Positions 42,817 to 51,391 of a DNA stretch of 64,000 nt are shown in pieces (the stretch's first letter is position 1; the number at the start of each line of letters is the position of its first letter). The notes beneath the pieces are model-generated. The model searched no databases. It had not been told where the DNA came from and worked only from the letters and a program-made list of their open reading frames with translations. The stretch spans positions 496,001 through 560,000 of the forward strand of contig CAVZIL010000008.1 of assembly GCA_963775505.1 (NCBI GenBank), given 5' to 3'. This DNA is from JAIBJN01 sp963775505. GTDB taxonomy: Bacteria; Actinomycetota; Thermoleophilia; Gaiellales; Gaiellaceae. The position numbers and the translations under genes are program-made.

Positions 42817-43416
42817 GTGTGCACGTCGCTCTGGTCGACGAATCGGAAGGGAGCCGCGTGGTGCGCAGGCGTGGCTGCCGCGAAAGGCGTGGGCGTGACG
42901 CTCGTCGCCGCGTGCTTCCTCGCGGCGGCGACGGTCGCGTCCGCGGAGACCGTCACCACCGAGGAATCGGCTGTGCTGGACAACGGTGAGACCGTGCTCG
43001 AGGTCTCCCAGATCACGGATGACGCCGTCGAGACGGTGACCGGCACGACGATCAAGTGCAGGAGGGTCCACGGGTGGCACGGGCTCAAGCATCCCCTGTT
43101 CGGCTACTTCTACTGGAAGTACATCCTGACCATTCGCTGGTGCTGGCGGGCCGGGGGCTCCCTGATCGTCAAGACCACCAACCCGTGGTCGCCCACGTAC
43201 TGGCGCGAGGTCGAATGTTGCTTGCAGTTCTCCGGCTGGGACTTCAAGGAGCACATCGGGCTCGACATCGACGGTGGCGCCAACAAGAGCCTGTACCGCG
43301 TCCGGGCCCAGGGCAAGTTCCAGCAGTGCTTCCAGTTCTGCTTCAACACGAAGACGCCGTGGGTCCGCCTCACCGGCTACCCAGGAGGATCGTGGGGATT
43401 TGCCCATGGCAACTAG
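42817..43416 (+). CDS. Secreted Cys/Trp-rich protein of unknown function
   Basis: 199 aa from the GTG with ribosome binding site GAGGAGG. The long N-terminus ends in a signal peptide (VGVTLVAACFLAAATVASA, cleavage before ETV). The mature part is rich in Trp, Tyr, Phe and Cys: WHGLKHPLFGYFYWKYIL, RWCWRAGG, WREVECCLQFSGW, FQQCFQFCFNTKTPW. At least six cysteines suggest disulfides and a compact extracellular fold. Codon use and base composition (less GC) differ a little from the neighbours. A small membrane ORF overlaps the end. Confidence 0.75.
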   Translation: MCTSLWSTNRKGAAWCAGVAAAKGVGVTLVAACFLAAATVASAETVTTEESAVLDNGETVLEVSQITDDAVETVTGTTIKCRRVHGWHGLKHPLFGYFYWKYILTIRWCWRAGGSLIVKTTNPWSPTYWREVECCLQFSGWDFKEHIGLDIDGGANKSLYRVRAQGKFQQCFQFCFNTKTPWVRLTGYPGGSWGFAHGN

Positions 43417-43528
43417 GCGAGCCGTCCGGCGCCTCGTGATCGTGGCGGCGCTCGCCGTCGCCACGATCATCGCGCTCACGGTCTTCCTCACCTGGGGAGC
43501 CGGCGCCGGAGGAACCGGCGTCGGCTAG
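43406..43528 (+). CDS. 40-aa single-span membrane peptide
   Basis: The ATG at 43406 lies inside the end of the secreted-protein gene in another frame. The peptide is MATRRAVRR followed by a hydrophobic helix (LVIVAALAVATIIALTVFL) and a Gly-rich tail. Arg-rich N-terminus and one helix suggest an inner-membrane peptide. Overlap with the upstream stop suggests coupling. It could be spurious; the clean hydrophobic block argues for real. Confidence 0.5.
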   Translation: MATRRAVRRLVIVAALAVATIIALTVFLTWGAGAGGTGVG

Positions 43529-43539
43529 CCCGCCGGCCG

Positions 43540-44334
43540 CTATCGCGTCTCCTGCTCTCCCGCATACACGCCCCACGTTCCTCCACCCGGAAGGGTCGCG
43601 GGGCGCTTCTCGAGAAACGCCCGGAGCCCTTCCTGGCCCTCCGGGCTCGTCCGCAGCCCAGCGGCCAGCTGCGCGGTCGCGTCACCCTCCGGGCGGTCGC
43701 GGATCAGCCGCTTGGCTGCCCGCACGGCCTCGGGCCCGGCGGCGAGCAGGTGGTCGACGACGCGCTCGACGGCTCCGTCGAGATCCTCGGCGATTTCATG
43801 GACGAGCCCGATTCGGAGCGCTGCCTCGGCATCGAACCGCTCGCCGGTGAGGAAGTAGCGGCGGGCAGCGGCCGGGCCGATACGGGCCAGCACGAACGGC
43901 GAGATGACGGCCGGGACGATCCCCAGCCGCACCTCGGTGAACCCGAAGACGGCGTTCGGGCCGGCCACGGCCACGTCGGCGCAGGCGACGAGGCCGGACC
44001 CGCCGCCGAGGGCAAAGCCTTGAACGCGAGCCACCACGGGGGCCGGACAGGCGTCGATCGTCGCGAGCATGCGGTAGAGGCGCATGGCATCCGCGACGTT
44101 CTCGTCGTAGGACAGGTCGATGGAAGCCCGCTGCCACTCCACGTCGGCCCCCGCACAGAAGCTGGAGCCTTCTCCGGCCAGCACGACCGCGCGGGCGTCG
44201 CCGACGTCAACGAAGGCGTCCGTCAGCTCGGCGATCAGCGCAGCGTCGAAGGCGTTGCGCCGTTCCGGCCTGGCGATGGTGACGCGGAGGACGTCGCGGT
44301 CTCGCTCGATCTTCAGCGCGCTGAGCGAGCTCAT
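43540..44334 (-). CDS. Enoyl-CoA hydratase family, methylglutaconyl-CoA hydratase (LiuC-like)
   Basis: 264 aa crotonase fold: RPERRNAFDAALIAELTDAF, VLAGEGSSFCAGADVEWQ (oxyanion hole), VARVQGFALGGGSGLVACADVAVA and FGFTEVRLGIVPAVISPFVLARIG, with the RRYFLTGERFDAEAALRIGLVHEI end. This closely resembles LiuC/AUH proteins of leucine breakdown, which hydrate 3-methylglutaconyl-CoA to HMG-CoA. Proximity to both MCC-type carboxylase subunits supports this. Confidence 0.85.
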   Translation of the reverse strand: MSSLSALKIERDRDVLRVTIARPERRNAFDAALIAELTDAFVDVGDARAVVLAGEGSSFCAGADVEWQRASIDLSYDENVADAMRLYRMLATIDACPAPVVARVQGFALGGGSGLVACADVAVAGPNAVFGFTEVRLGIVPAVISPFVLARIGPAAARRYFLTGERFDAEAALRIGLVHEIAEDLDGAVERVVDHLLAAGPEAVRAAKRLIRDRPEGDATAQLAAGLRTSPEGQEGLRAFLEKRPATLPGGGTWGVYAGEQETR

Positions 44335-44402
44335 CGCCGCGCAGCATAAGAGCTTCCAACACGATGATGGCCCGGCATCGCCCTCGTTGTGTTGGGAGCT
44401 CT

Positions 44403-45305
44403 ATGGTTCGCCAGGTGATCAAGGGCGCGCTGGCCGCTGCAGTGACGCCGCTCCGGGACGGTGGAGCGGCGCTCGACGAGGAGGCTTTCGGGCCGCTGGC
44501 CGACTTCCTCGCCGCCGGTGGGCTCGACGGGATCCTGGCGATGGGGACGACCGGCGAGGGCATCCTCCTCTCGCCGCCCGAGCGACGGCGGGTGGCGGAG
44601 CTCTTCGTCTCGGCGTTCGCCGGCCGTCTCGACGTCGCCGTTCACTGCGGCGCCCAGACGACCGCGGACACCGTGGGGCTGGCCGAGCATGCGGCGGCCG
44701 CGGGCGCGGCTGCTGTCGCAGTCATCGGGCCGCCGTACTTCCAGCTCGACGACGAGGCTCTCGTCGCCCACTTCCGGGCCGCAGCGCAGGCCTGCGCGCC
44801 GACGCCCTTCTACGTCTACGAGTTTGCGAAGGTGAGCGGCTATGCGGTTCCGGTTCAGGTCGTCGAGCGACTGCGCGAAGTCGCGCCGAACCTCGTCGGG
44901 ATGAAGGTCTCCGACGCGCCGTTCGACAAGCTCGAGCCCTACTTGCTCGAGGGCCTCGACGTCTTCGTCGGTGCCGAGGGCCTGATCAGCGCAGGGATGG
45001 CGCGCGGCGCGGCGGGATCGGTGTCGGCTCTCGCCACGGCATTCCCCGAGTTGGTTGCCGCTGCCGTGCGCGATCCGAGCCCCGAACGGAGCGCGCAGCT
45101 CGGTGAGCTCCGCGACGGCCTGGAGGCGTTTCCGCGTCACGCGGCGCTGAAGCGCATCCTCGGGCTGCGTGGAGTCGCCGTTCGCGCGGACGTGCGCGCC
45201 CCGCTCCGCGACCTCGACGAGGAGGAGCGGCGAGCCCTCGAGACATGGGCGCCCGGGTGGATCGCAGGGGCGAATCGGGACAGGCTCGCCAGGCCCGCCG
45301 GGTAA
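44403..45305 (+). CDS. Dihydrodipicolinate synthase (DapA) family aldolase/lyase
   Basis: 300 aa TIM barrel: ILAMGTTGEGILLSPPERRRV (GTTGEG substrate loop), PPYFQLDDEALVAHF, FYVYEFAKVSG (catalytic Tyr), and Schiff-base Lys in LVGMKVSDAPFD. Family members include DapA, N-acetylneuraminate lyase and sugar-acid aldolases; isolation from lysine genes leaves the substrate open. The ATG has GGGAG 4 nt upstream. It is divergent from the hydratase. Confidence 0.88.
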   Translation: MVRQVIKGALAAAVTPLRDGGAALDEEAFGPLADFLAAGGLDGILAMGTTGEGILLSPPERRRVAELFVSAFAGRLDVAVHCGAQTTADTVGLAEHAAAAGAAAVAVIGPPYFQLDDEALVAHFRAAAQACAPTPFYVYEFAKVSGYAVPVQVVERLREVAPNLVGMKVSDAPFDKLEPYLLEGLDVFVGAEGLISAGMARGAAGSVSALATAFPELVAAAVRDPSPERSAQLGELRDGLEAFPRHAALKRILGLRGVAVRADVRAPLRDLDEEERRALETWAPGWIAGANRDRLARPAG

Positions 45306-45426
45306 GCCCCCGCCGTCCTGGGGCCACCCCGGGCCACCACCCATTTCCGAGCCTAACGAGGAAAGACGCGCCCGTGGGTGCCGCATTGTGCCGAGAGCGT
45401 CGCGATTCGTGCCAGAGGGGCCGCAG

Positions 45427-45459
45427 GCGCCCGCCGGGGCCGCAGTCTCCGGCGGGCGC
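45427..45459. terminator. Perfect 11-bp inverted repeat between convergent genes
   Basis: GCGCCCGCCGG (45427-45437) and CCGGCGGGCGC (45449-45459) flank an 11-nt loop in the 255-nt gap between the DapA-like gene (+) and the carboxylase gene (-). The position suits a bidirectional terminator; no T-tract is present on either side. Confidence 0.5.
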
Positions 45460-45560
45460 GTGTGTCCCGAGCCCCCTCCAACCTAAGAGTCCGTCGAAGC
45501 GCGAAACTTGCGCGGCACGCCGGAAGTGACCGCGCCACGGGAACGACGCCCTCCGGGGCC

Positions 45561-47123
45561 TTACATCCGGAAGACGCCGAAGGTCGTCTCGGGGATCGGC
45601 GCGTTGAGCGCCGCAGAGATGCCGAGCGCCACGACCTTGCGGGTGTCGACGGGATCGATGATCCCGTCGTCCCAGAGCCGTGCGGTCGAGTGGTACGGGT
45701 TCCCCTCGCGCTCGTACTTGGAGCGGATCTCGTCGGGATCGGCGCGGCCGACGGCCGAGAGCACGGTCGCGGCCTGCTCGCCGCCCATCACCGAGATGCG
45801 CGCGTTCGGCCACATCCATAGTTGCCGCGGCGCGTAGGCGCGTCCGCACATGCCGTAGTTGCCCGCGCCGAACGATCCCCCCACGATCACGGTGAGCTTC
45901 GGCACCTGTGCGCACGCGACCGCGGTGACGAGCTTGGCGCCGTCCTTGGCGATGCCGCCTGCCTCGTATTCCTTCCCGACCATGAAGCCCGTGATGTTCT
46001 GAAGGAAGAGGAGCGGCACACGCCGCTTGCACGCGAGCTCGACGAAGTGCGCGCCCTTGAGCGCCGACTCCGAGAAGAGGACGCCGTTGTTCGCCAGAAT
46101 CGCCACCGGGTAGCCCTCGATCCGCGCGAGGCCGCAGACGAGGGTCTCGCCGTAGAGGGCCTTGAACTCGTGCAGGCGGCTTCCGTCGACGAGTCGCGCG
46201 ATGAGCTCGCGGACGTCGTAGCCCTTGGCGTAGTCGGTGGGGACGATCCCGTAGAGCTCGTCCGGATCGAAGAGCGGCTCCTCCGGCGGGAGAACGTCCC
46301 AGGGCGGGTCCGGCTTGCGCCGATTCAGGTTGCGCACGATCTGTCGAGCCAGCGCGAGCGCGTGCTCGTCGCTGACGGCGTAGTGGTCCGTCACCCCGGA
46401 GATCCGGGAGTGGACGTCGGCGCCCCCAAGCTCCTCCGCGCTCACCTCCTCGCCGGTCGCCGCCTTCACGAGCGGCGGGCCGCCGAGAAAGATCGTCCCG
46501 GTGCCGCGCACGATGACCGTCTCGTCGCTCATCGCCGGCACGTACGCGCCGCCGGCGGTGCAGGAGCCCATCACGACCGCGATTTGCGGGATCCCCTTCG
46601 CTGACATCCGTGCCTGGTTGTAGAAGATCCTGCCGAAGTGATCCCGGTCGGGAAAGACCTCGTCCTGCAGAGGCAGGAAGGCGCCCCCGGAGTCGACGAG
46701 GTAGATGCACGGCAGGCGGTTCTGCTCGGCAACCTCCTGCGCGCGGAGGTGCTTCTTGACCGTGAGGGGGTAGTACGTCCCGCCCTTCACCGTTGCGTCG
46801 TTGGCGACAATCACACACTCGACGCCCTCGACCACTCCGACGCCGGAGATCATGCCCGCACCGGGCGCGTCACCGCCGTAGAGCTCCCACGCGGCGAGCG
46901 CGTTCAACTCGAGGAAGGCCGAGCCGGGATCGAGGAGCCGCTCGACCCGCTCGCGGGCGAGCAGCTTGCCGCGTGCCCGGTGACGATCGACGGCCTCGGC
47001 CGGGCGCTCCGCGGCGACCCGCTCGGTGCGCTCCCGCAACTCGGCGACCAGCGCCTCCATGTCCTCGCGGTTGGCCGTGTACTCCTCCGCGGCCAGATCC
47101 GCTCGAGAATCGAGGACGCCCAC
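45561..47123 (-). CDS. Methylcrotonyl-CoA carboxylase beta (carboxyltransferase) subunit
   Basis: 520 aa. ANDATVKGGTYYPLTVKKHLRAQEVAE, CIYLVDSGGAFLPLQDEVFPDRDHFGRIFYNQARMSAKGIPQIAVVMGSCTAGGAYVPAMSDE and FLGGPPLVKAATGEEVSAEELGGADVHSRISGVTDHYA are the diagnostic stretches of MCC beta rather than propionyl-CoA carboxylase. It transfers the biotin carboxyl to 3-methylcrotonyl-CoA. The alpha partner is probably the gene at 41034. ATG start at 47123; divergent from the Ca-binding protein. Confidence 0.92.
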   Translation of the reverse strand: MGVLDSRADLAAEEYTANREDMEALVAELRERTERVAAERPAEAVDRHRARGKLLARERVERLLDPGSAFLELNALAAWELYGGDAPGAGMISGVGVVEGVECVIVANDATVKGGTYYPLTVKKHLRAQEVAEQNRLPCIYLVDSGGAFLPLQDEVFPDRDHFGRIFYNQARMSAKGIPQIAVVMGSCTAGGAYVPAMSDETVIVRGTGTIFLGGPPLVKAATGEEVSAEELGGADVHSRISGVTDHYAVSDEHALALARQIVRNLNRRKPDPPWDVLPPEEPLFDPDELYGIVPTDYAKGYDVRELIARLVDGSRLHEFKALYGETLVCGLARIEGYPVAILANNGVLFSESALKGAHFVELACKRRVPLLFLQNITGFMVGKEYEAGGIAKDGAKLVTAVACAQVPKLTVIVGGSFGAGNYGMCGRAYAPRQLWMWPNARISVMGGEQAATVLSAVGRADPDEIRSKYEREGNPYHSTARLWDDGIIDPVDTRKVVALGISAALNAPIPETTFGVFRM

Positions 47124-47235
47124 TACGAACGGCGGGGATCGAGGCTAGCTATGCGGATAGCGTACTCTCCGGAGAGACGGGAGATGCGCGGGACGTCTGG
47201 AAATCAGCGGACGCGCTCGATAGCGTCTTGCTTCC

Positions 47236-48141
47236 ATGAGCCCCGGGACACGCACGTGGGTGCTCGCCTTGCTCGCGGGCGCCGTGGCGTCGCTAGCGGT
47301 CGCGCCGGGGGTGCAGGCGAAGCTGATCGTCGGCAACAGCAAGGCGAACAAGCTCGTGGGCACCGGTCAGCGGGACGACATCCACGGGCGCTTCGGCGCC
47401 GACGTCCTCGTCGGGATCCGAGGCGCCGATCGTCTCCACGGTGAAGAGGGCCCCGACATCCTCCTGGGCGAGTCGGGGAACGACAGGCTGTGGGGCCTCG
47501 GTCGCGACGACACCCTCGACGGCGGGCTCGGCGCCGATCGACTCTGGCCCGGTTACGGCGGCGACGTCGTCGAGGCCGGCCCCGGAGACGACATCGTCCG
47601 GGCCGGCGACGACGACGGCCGCATCGACTCGGTCGACTGCGGCCTGGGCTTCGATCGCGCCGTCGTCAACCGACGCGACCAGGTCTTCGACTGCGAGCGC
47701 GTCACCCGTCGCTCGGGAGCCTGGGTACGAGGGCGTCTCTGGGTGGACTGGAACCAAGAGAACCAGTGGAACCAGATGGACGGTCACTTTCGCGATCTCC
47801 TCGTCGGACTGGCCGGTAATGACTTCCTGAACGGCTTCGCCTTCCCGGACATCATCTGGGGAAACGAGGACGACGACGACCTCTTCGGGAACAGCGGCCC
47901 CGATTTCCTCCTCGGTGGCCCCGGCCACGATGAGCTCCTCGGCGAGGGCGGGGACGACCGCCTCTGGGGAGGCACCGGCCTGGACCACCTGGCCGGCGGC
48001 GAAAACCACGACCAGCTGTTCTCGGTCGCGAAGGACCGGGAGGTCGACGTCGTCGACTGCGGCCTCGGCCGAGACCGCGCGATCGCCCGACCCAACGACG
48101 TCGTTCTCAACTGCGAGCGCGTGATCAGGATCAGTCGCTAG
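47236..48141 (+). CDS. Secreted calcium-binding (hemolysin-type repeat) protein
   Basis: 301 aa. Signal peptide VLALLAGAVASLAVAPGVQA, then GGxGxDxLxG-type repeats: GADRLHGEEGPDILLGESGNDRLWGLGRDD, DDLFGNSGPDFLLGGPGHDELLGEGGDDRLWGGTGLDHLAGGE. The protein is duplicated: each half ends in a conserved VDCGLGxDRA...DxVxxCERV block with two cysteines. Each half should form a calcium-bound parallel beta roll on the cell surface. TAGCGT (47221-47226) gives a 3-nt leader. Confidence 0.85.
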   Translation: MSPGTRTWVLALLAGAVASLAVAPGVQAKLIVGNSKANKLVGTGQRDDIHGRFGADVLVGIRGADRLHGEEGPDILLGESGNDRLWGLGRDDTLDGGLGADRLWPGYGGDVVEAGPGDDIVRAGDDDGRIDSVDCGLGFDRAVVNRRDQVFDCERVTRRSGAWVRGRLWVDWNQENQWNQMDGHFRDLLVGLAGNDFLNGFAFPDIIWGNEDDDDLFGNSGPDFLLGGPGHDELLGEGGDDRLWGGTGLDHLAGGENHDQLFSVAKDREVDVVDCGLGRDRAIARPNDVVLNCERVIRISR

Positions 48142-48265
48142 CCAAGTCCTCGCGGCCGCACTCCGCGACGACGGCGCAGACAGGCTCCGGGGCGGTTCCG
48201 AGGACGACCCTCCTCTCCGGCCGCTGGGCCCGAGGTTTTCACCCTCTCGGCGCACTCGGTGACAC

Positions 48266-48325
48266 ACGTGCGCGTTTGGTCGCTGTACGCTCGAGAGCGG
48301 GTGGTGGGAGAGGGGTGCCCCTAGA
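48266..48325 (+). repeat. Repeat copy 2: CACGTG, TACGCT -10 box and 26-nt perfect repeat, antisense side of trpA
   Basis: Same elements and spacing as the copy at 16322-16379: CACGTG (48266-48271), TACGCT (48287-48292), identical block 48298-48323. Read from GTG at 48302, the block encodes seven codons (VVGEGCP) and stops at TAG 48323-48325, just at the repeat border. It sits in the 209-nt gap between two convergent genes and points into the 3' end of trpA. The rest of the gap shows nothing else. Confidence 0.65.
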
Positions 48326-48350
48326 ACTGGGAGTGCGATTGCGGCGCTCG

Positions 48351-49076
48351 CTACGACGCGGCAACCGACAGCGAGTCCAGCGCCGCTCGCAAGGACGCGA
48401 CGTAGCTCCGGAGACCGGCTGGGCCCGTCTCCTCGGCGACCTGCACGGCCCGGCTCCCGACGATGACTCCGTCGGCGAGCGACGCGGCGCCGGCCGCCTG
48501 CTCCGGCGTCGAGATGCCGAAGCCGGCGAGGAGCGGGACGGTCGTGACGGCTCGGGCGCGTTGGACGAGGAGTCCGAGCTGCGACGAGACGGTCTCGCGC
48601 GCGCCGGTCGTGCCCGTCAGCGACACGAGGTAGAGCCAATCGTGCGTCCGCTCGGCCGCCAGCTCGATCCGCTCGGCGGTCGAGGTCGGGGCGACGAGCT
48701 GTACGCGCGGGATCTCCGGGGCGGCCTCCAGGGGGAGGTCGGCGACGATCAGGCTCGTTGCTCCCGCGGCGTGCGCGTCCGTCCAGAAGCGCTCGTAGCC
48801 GTACGCCTCGAGAAGCGACGAGTAGGTCATCGGGATCAGCGGAACCTCCGGGCCGACACGACGGCGCGTCTCGGCGAGGCACTCCAGGCACCTCTGTGTT
48901 CGCATTCCGCGCGCGAGGGCGCGCTCGCCCGCGAGTCGAATCACAGGGCCGTCGGCGAGCGGGTCGGAGAACGGGAAGCCGAGCTCCAGGAGGTCGGCAC
49001 CGCCGTCGACCGCGGCCTCGGCCAGCTCCGGGGTCTCCGGGAAGGACATCAGGTAGACGGAGAGCCGCTTGCTCAT
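48351..49076 (-). CDS. trpA: Tryptophan synthase alpha chain
   Basis: 241 aa: ADLLELGFPFSDPLADGPVIRLAGERALARG (catalytic Glu and the conserved substrate loop), PLIPMTYSSLLEAYGYERF, ADLPLEAAPEIPR, WLYLVSLTGTTGARETV, PLLAGFGISTPEQA and GVIVGSRAVQ. It cleaves indole-3-glycerol phosphate to indole. The ATG overlaps the trpB TGA (ATGA). Last gene of the operon. Intact reading frame. Confidence 0.95.
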   Translation of the reverse strand: MSKRLSVYLMSFPETPELAEAAVDGGADLLELGFPFSDPLADGPVIRLAGERALARGMRTQRCLECLAETRRRVGPEVPLIPMTYSSLLEAYGYERFWTDAHAAGATSLIVADLPLEAAPEIPRVQLVAPTSTAERIELAAERTHDWLYLVSLTGTTGARETVSSQLGLLVQRARAVTTVPLLAGFGISTPEQAAGAASLADGVIVGSRAVQVAEETGPAGLRSYVASLRAALDSLSVAAS

Positions 49077-50194
49077 GCGTCGTGTAACAGAACGACCGCG
49101 AGATCCTTGTCGCCGCGGCCCGATAGGCAGACGACGATCAGCTCCGCGTCCAGCTCGAGCGCGCGGGCGAGCGCGTGCGCGGGCTCCAGCGCCGGGATGA
49201 TCCCTTCGCGCTCGGCGAGGAGGTGAAGAGCGGCGAGCGCCTCCTCGTCCGTCGCCGGCACATACTCGGCGCGCCCTGTGTCGCGGAGATGTGCGTGCTC
49301 GGGGCCGACGCCGGGATAGTCGAGCCCGGCGGATATCGAGTGCGCGTCCGCGATCTGGCCGTCTTCGTCCGCGAGAACGGACGAGCGAGCCCCGTGGAGA
49401 ACCCCGGGGCGCCCGGCGCCGAGGCTGGCGGCGCCGGCCGCTTCCACTCCCATCAGGCGCACGTTCGGGTCGTCGAAGAACCCCGCGAAGATGCCGATCG
49501 CGTTCGAGCCGCCGCCTACGCACGCGACGACGGCGGCGGGGAGCGTTCCCTCCGACTCGAGGATCTGCTCCCGAGCCTCGCTGCCGATGACCGACTGGAG
49601 CTCCCGCACGATCTCCGGGTACGGGTGCGGACCGACGCAGGACCCGATCAGGTAGTGCGTCGACTCGACGTTCGTGATCCAGTCGCGAATCGCCTCGCTG
49701 GTCGCCTCCTTGAGCGTGCGGGTCCCGAACTCGACCGCTCGTACCTCGGCGCCCAGGAGCCCCATCCTCTCGACGTTCGGCCTCTGCCGCTCCATGTCCT
49801 CGGCGCCCATGTAGACGACGCACTCCAGGCCGAAGCGGGCGCAGACCGTGGCCGCGGCGACCCCGTGCTGGCCGGCTCCGGTCTCCGCCACGATGCGCTC
49901 CTTGCCGAGCTGCCGGGCGATCAGGGCTTGCCCCACCGCGTTGTTGATCTTGTGCGCCCCGGTGTGGCAGAGGTCCTCGCGCTTCAGGTAGATGCGGCGG
50001 CCTTCGCCTATTCGCTCTGCGAGGTACAGAGGCGTCGGCCGGCCCACGTACGTGCGGTGGAGCGCGGCAAGATCAGCCGCGAAGCCCGCGTCGGCGCGGA
50101 TCTCAGCCCAGCCGCGCTCGAGCTCCACCAGCGCGGGCATGAGCGTCTCGGGAACGTACTGGCCGCCGTAGGCGCCGTACTCGGCCAGGCTCAC
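49073..50194 (-). CDS. trpB: Tryptophan synthase beta chain
   Basis: 373 aa: YGAYGGQYVPETLMPALVELE, GRPTPLYLAERIGEG, PLP lysine in KREDLCHTGAHKINNAVGQA, ETGAGQHGVAAATVCARFG, GSCVGPHPYP, CVGGGSNAIGIFAGF, SISAGLDYPGVGPEHA and CLSGRGDKDL. The GTG start overlaps the TGA of trpCF when that gene is read through its frameshift (GTGA). It condenses indole and serine. Confidence 0.95.
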   Translation of the reverse strand: MSLAEYGAYGGQYVPETLMPALVELERGWAEIRADAGFAADLAALHRTYVGRPTPLYLAERIGEGRRIYLKREDLCHTGAHKINNAVGQALIARQLGKERIVAETGAGQHGVAAATVCARFGLECVVYMGAEDMERQRPNVERMGLLGAEVRAVEFGTRTLKEATSEAIRDWITNVESTHYLIGSCVGPHPYPEIVRELQSVIGSEAREQILESEGTLPAAVVACVGGGSNAIGIFAGFFDDPNVRLMGVEAAGAASLGAGRPGVLHGARSSVLADEDGQIADAHSISAGLDYPGVGPEHAHLRDTGRAEYVPATDEEALAALHLLAEREGIIPALEPAHALARALELDAELIVVCLSGRGDKDLAVVLLHDA

Positions 50195-51362
50195 GCCGGA
50201 ATCCCCTGCTCGGACCGAACGGCTGCGACGAACGCCCGAATCCGGGAATGGTCCTTTATCCCGGGGAGAGCTCGAGGCTGCGGCTGGCGTCCACGCACCA
50301 CGGACGGACGGCCTCGATCGCCGCGCGGACGTTCTCGGGTCCCAGGCCCCCGGCGAGCAGGATCCGGCCGGAGACGGCGGCGGCCTCCTCCCAGTGATGG
50401 TCGTCGCTCCCGAGCCAGGGGAGGTCGCGAACGCTGGCAACGGGCTCGCCGTCGCGGAGCAGCACGCCGTTTCGCGCGCGATGGCCGTCCTCCTCCGCGT
50501 AGAGCTGCACGAGGTCGGTCCCCGCGTTCACGGGCTCGCCGACGCAGACGGCGACGGAAAGCATCGTCTCGGGAACGGGAAGCGGGGCGTCGGCCCGGCG
50601 GGGGCTCTCGGCGAGGACGAAGCCGGCGAGATCCGCTCCCGCCTCGGCGGCAGCCGCGACGTCCTCCTCGCGAGTCAGGCCGCAGACCTTGACGAGCGGG
50701 CGGGCGAGGAGCTCGGCGAGCGTGGCGCCGGGATCTTCCGCCCGCATGAGCGCGGAGCCGACGAGGATCGCGTCGGCACCTGCGAGCTCGGCCTCGGCGC
50801 CGTGCGCCCGGTTGGCGATCGCGCTCTCGGCGACGACGACTCGGTCGCGGGGAGCGGCGGCGACCAGGTCGAGCTGAGCACGGCGATCGATCTCGAAGGT
50901 GCCGAGGTCGCGCGCGTTGACTCCGATGATGTCCGCGCCCAGCGCGGTCGCGCGCTCGAGCTCGCCCGCGTCATGGGCCTCCACGAGCAGGTCGAGGCCT
51001 AGCTCTCGTCCACCCGCGAGCATGAGGCGCGCCTGGTCGTCGTTCAGGTCGCGGAGAAGAAGGAGCGCCGCGTCGGCGCCGGCGATGCGGGCCTGGAGGA
51101 GGTCTCCCTGGTCGTCGAAGAACCCCTTGGCGAGGAGCGGGACGGTCGTGGCCGCCCGCGCGGCCGCAAGGTCGCCGAAGCAGCCGTCGAAGCGGTCGTC
51201 GACCAGGATCGAGACTGCCGCCGCGCCGTTCTCCTCGAACGCTTTGGCGAGGACCCCGGGGTCGGCATCGGGCCGCAGGTCTCCGGCAGAGGGCGAGCGC
51301 CGCTTGACCTCGGCGATCGCGCGGAGGCCCTCTCCGGCCAGTGCGTCTCTGAAGCGCCCCAT
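50191..51362 (-). CDS. TrpC-TrpF fusion: IGP synthase and phosphoribosylanthranilate isomerase (frameshift near 50260)
   Basis: Residues 1-215 are indole-3-glycerol-phosphate synthase (IAEVKRRSPSAGDLRPDADP, VDDRFDGCFGDLAAAR, PLLAKGFFDDQGDL, NARDLGTFEID, VVVAESAIANR). The N-terminal helix of classical TrpC is missing. Residues about 216-end are TrpF (VKVCGLTREEDVAAAAEAGADLAGFVLAESPRR, LLAGGLGPENVRAAI). The frame stops at SLELSPG, but one base earlier it continues as IKDHSRIRAFVAAVRSEQG, the normal TrpF tail, ending on a TGA that overlaps trpB. So the early stop is probably an indel. This is the bifunctional arrangement known from enterobacteria. Confidence 0.88.
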
Positions 51363-51391
51363 CAGTTGACGCGGCCCCTCCGGCCACGTAC

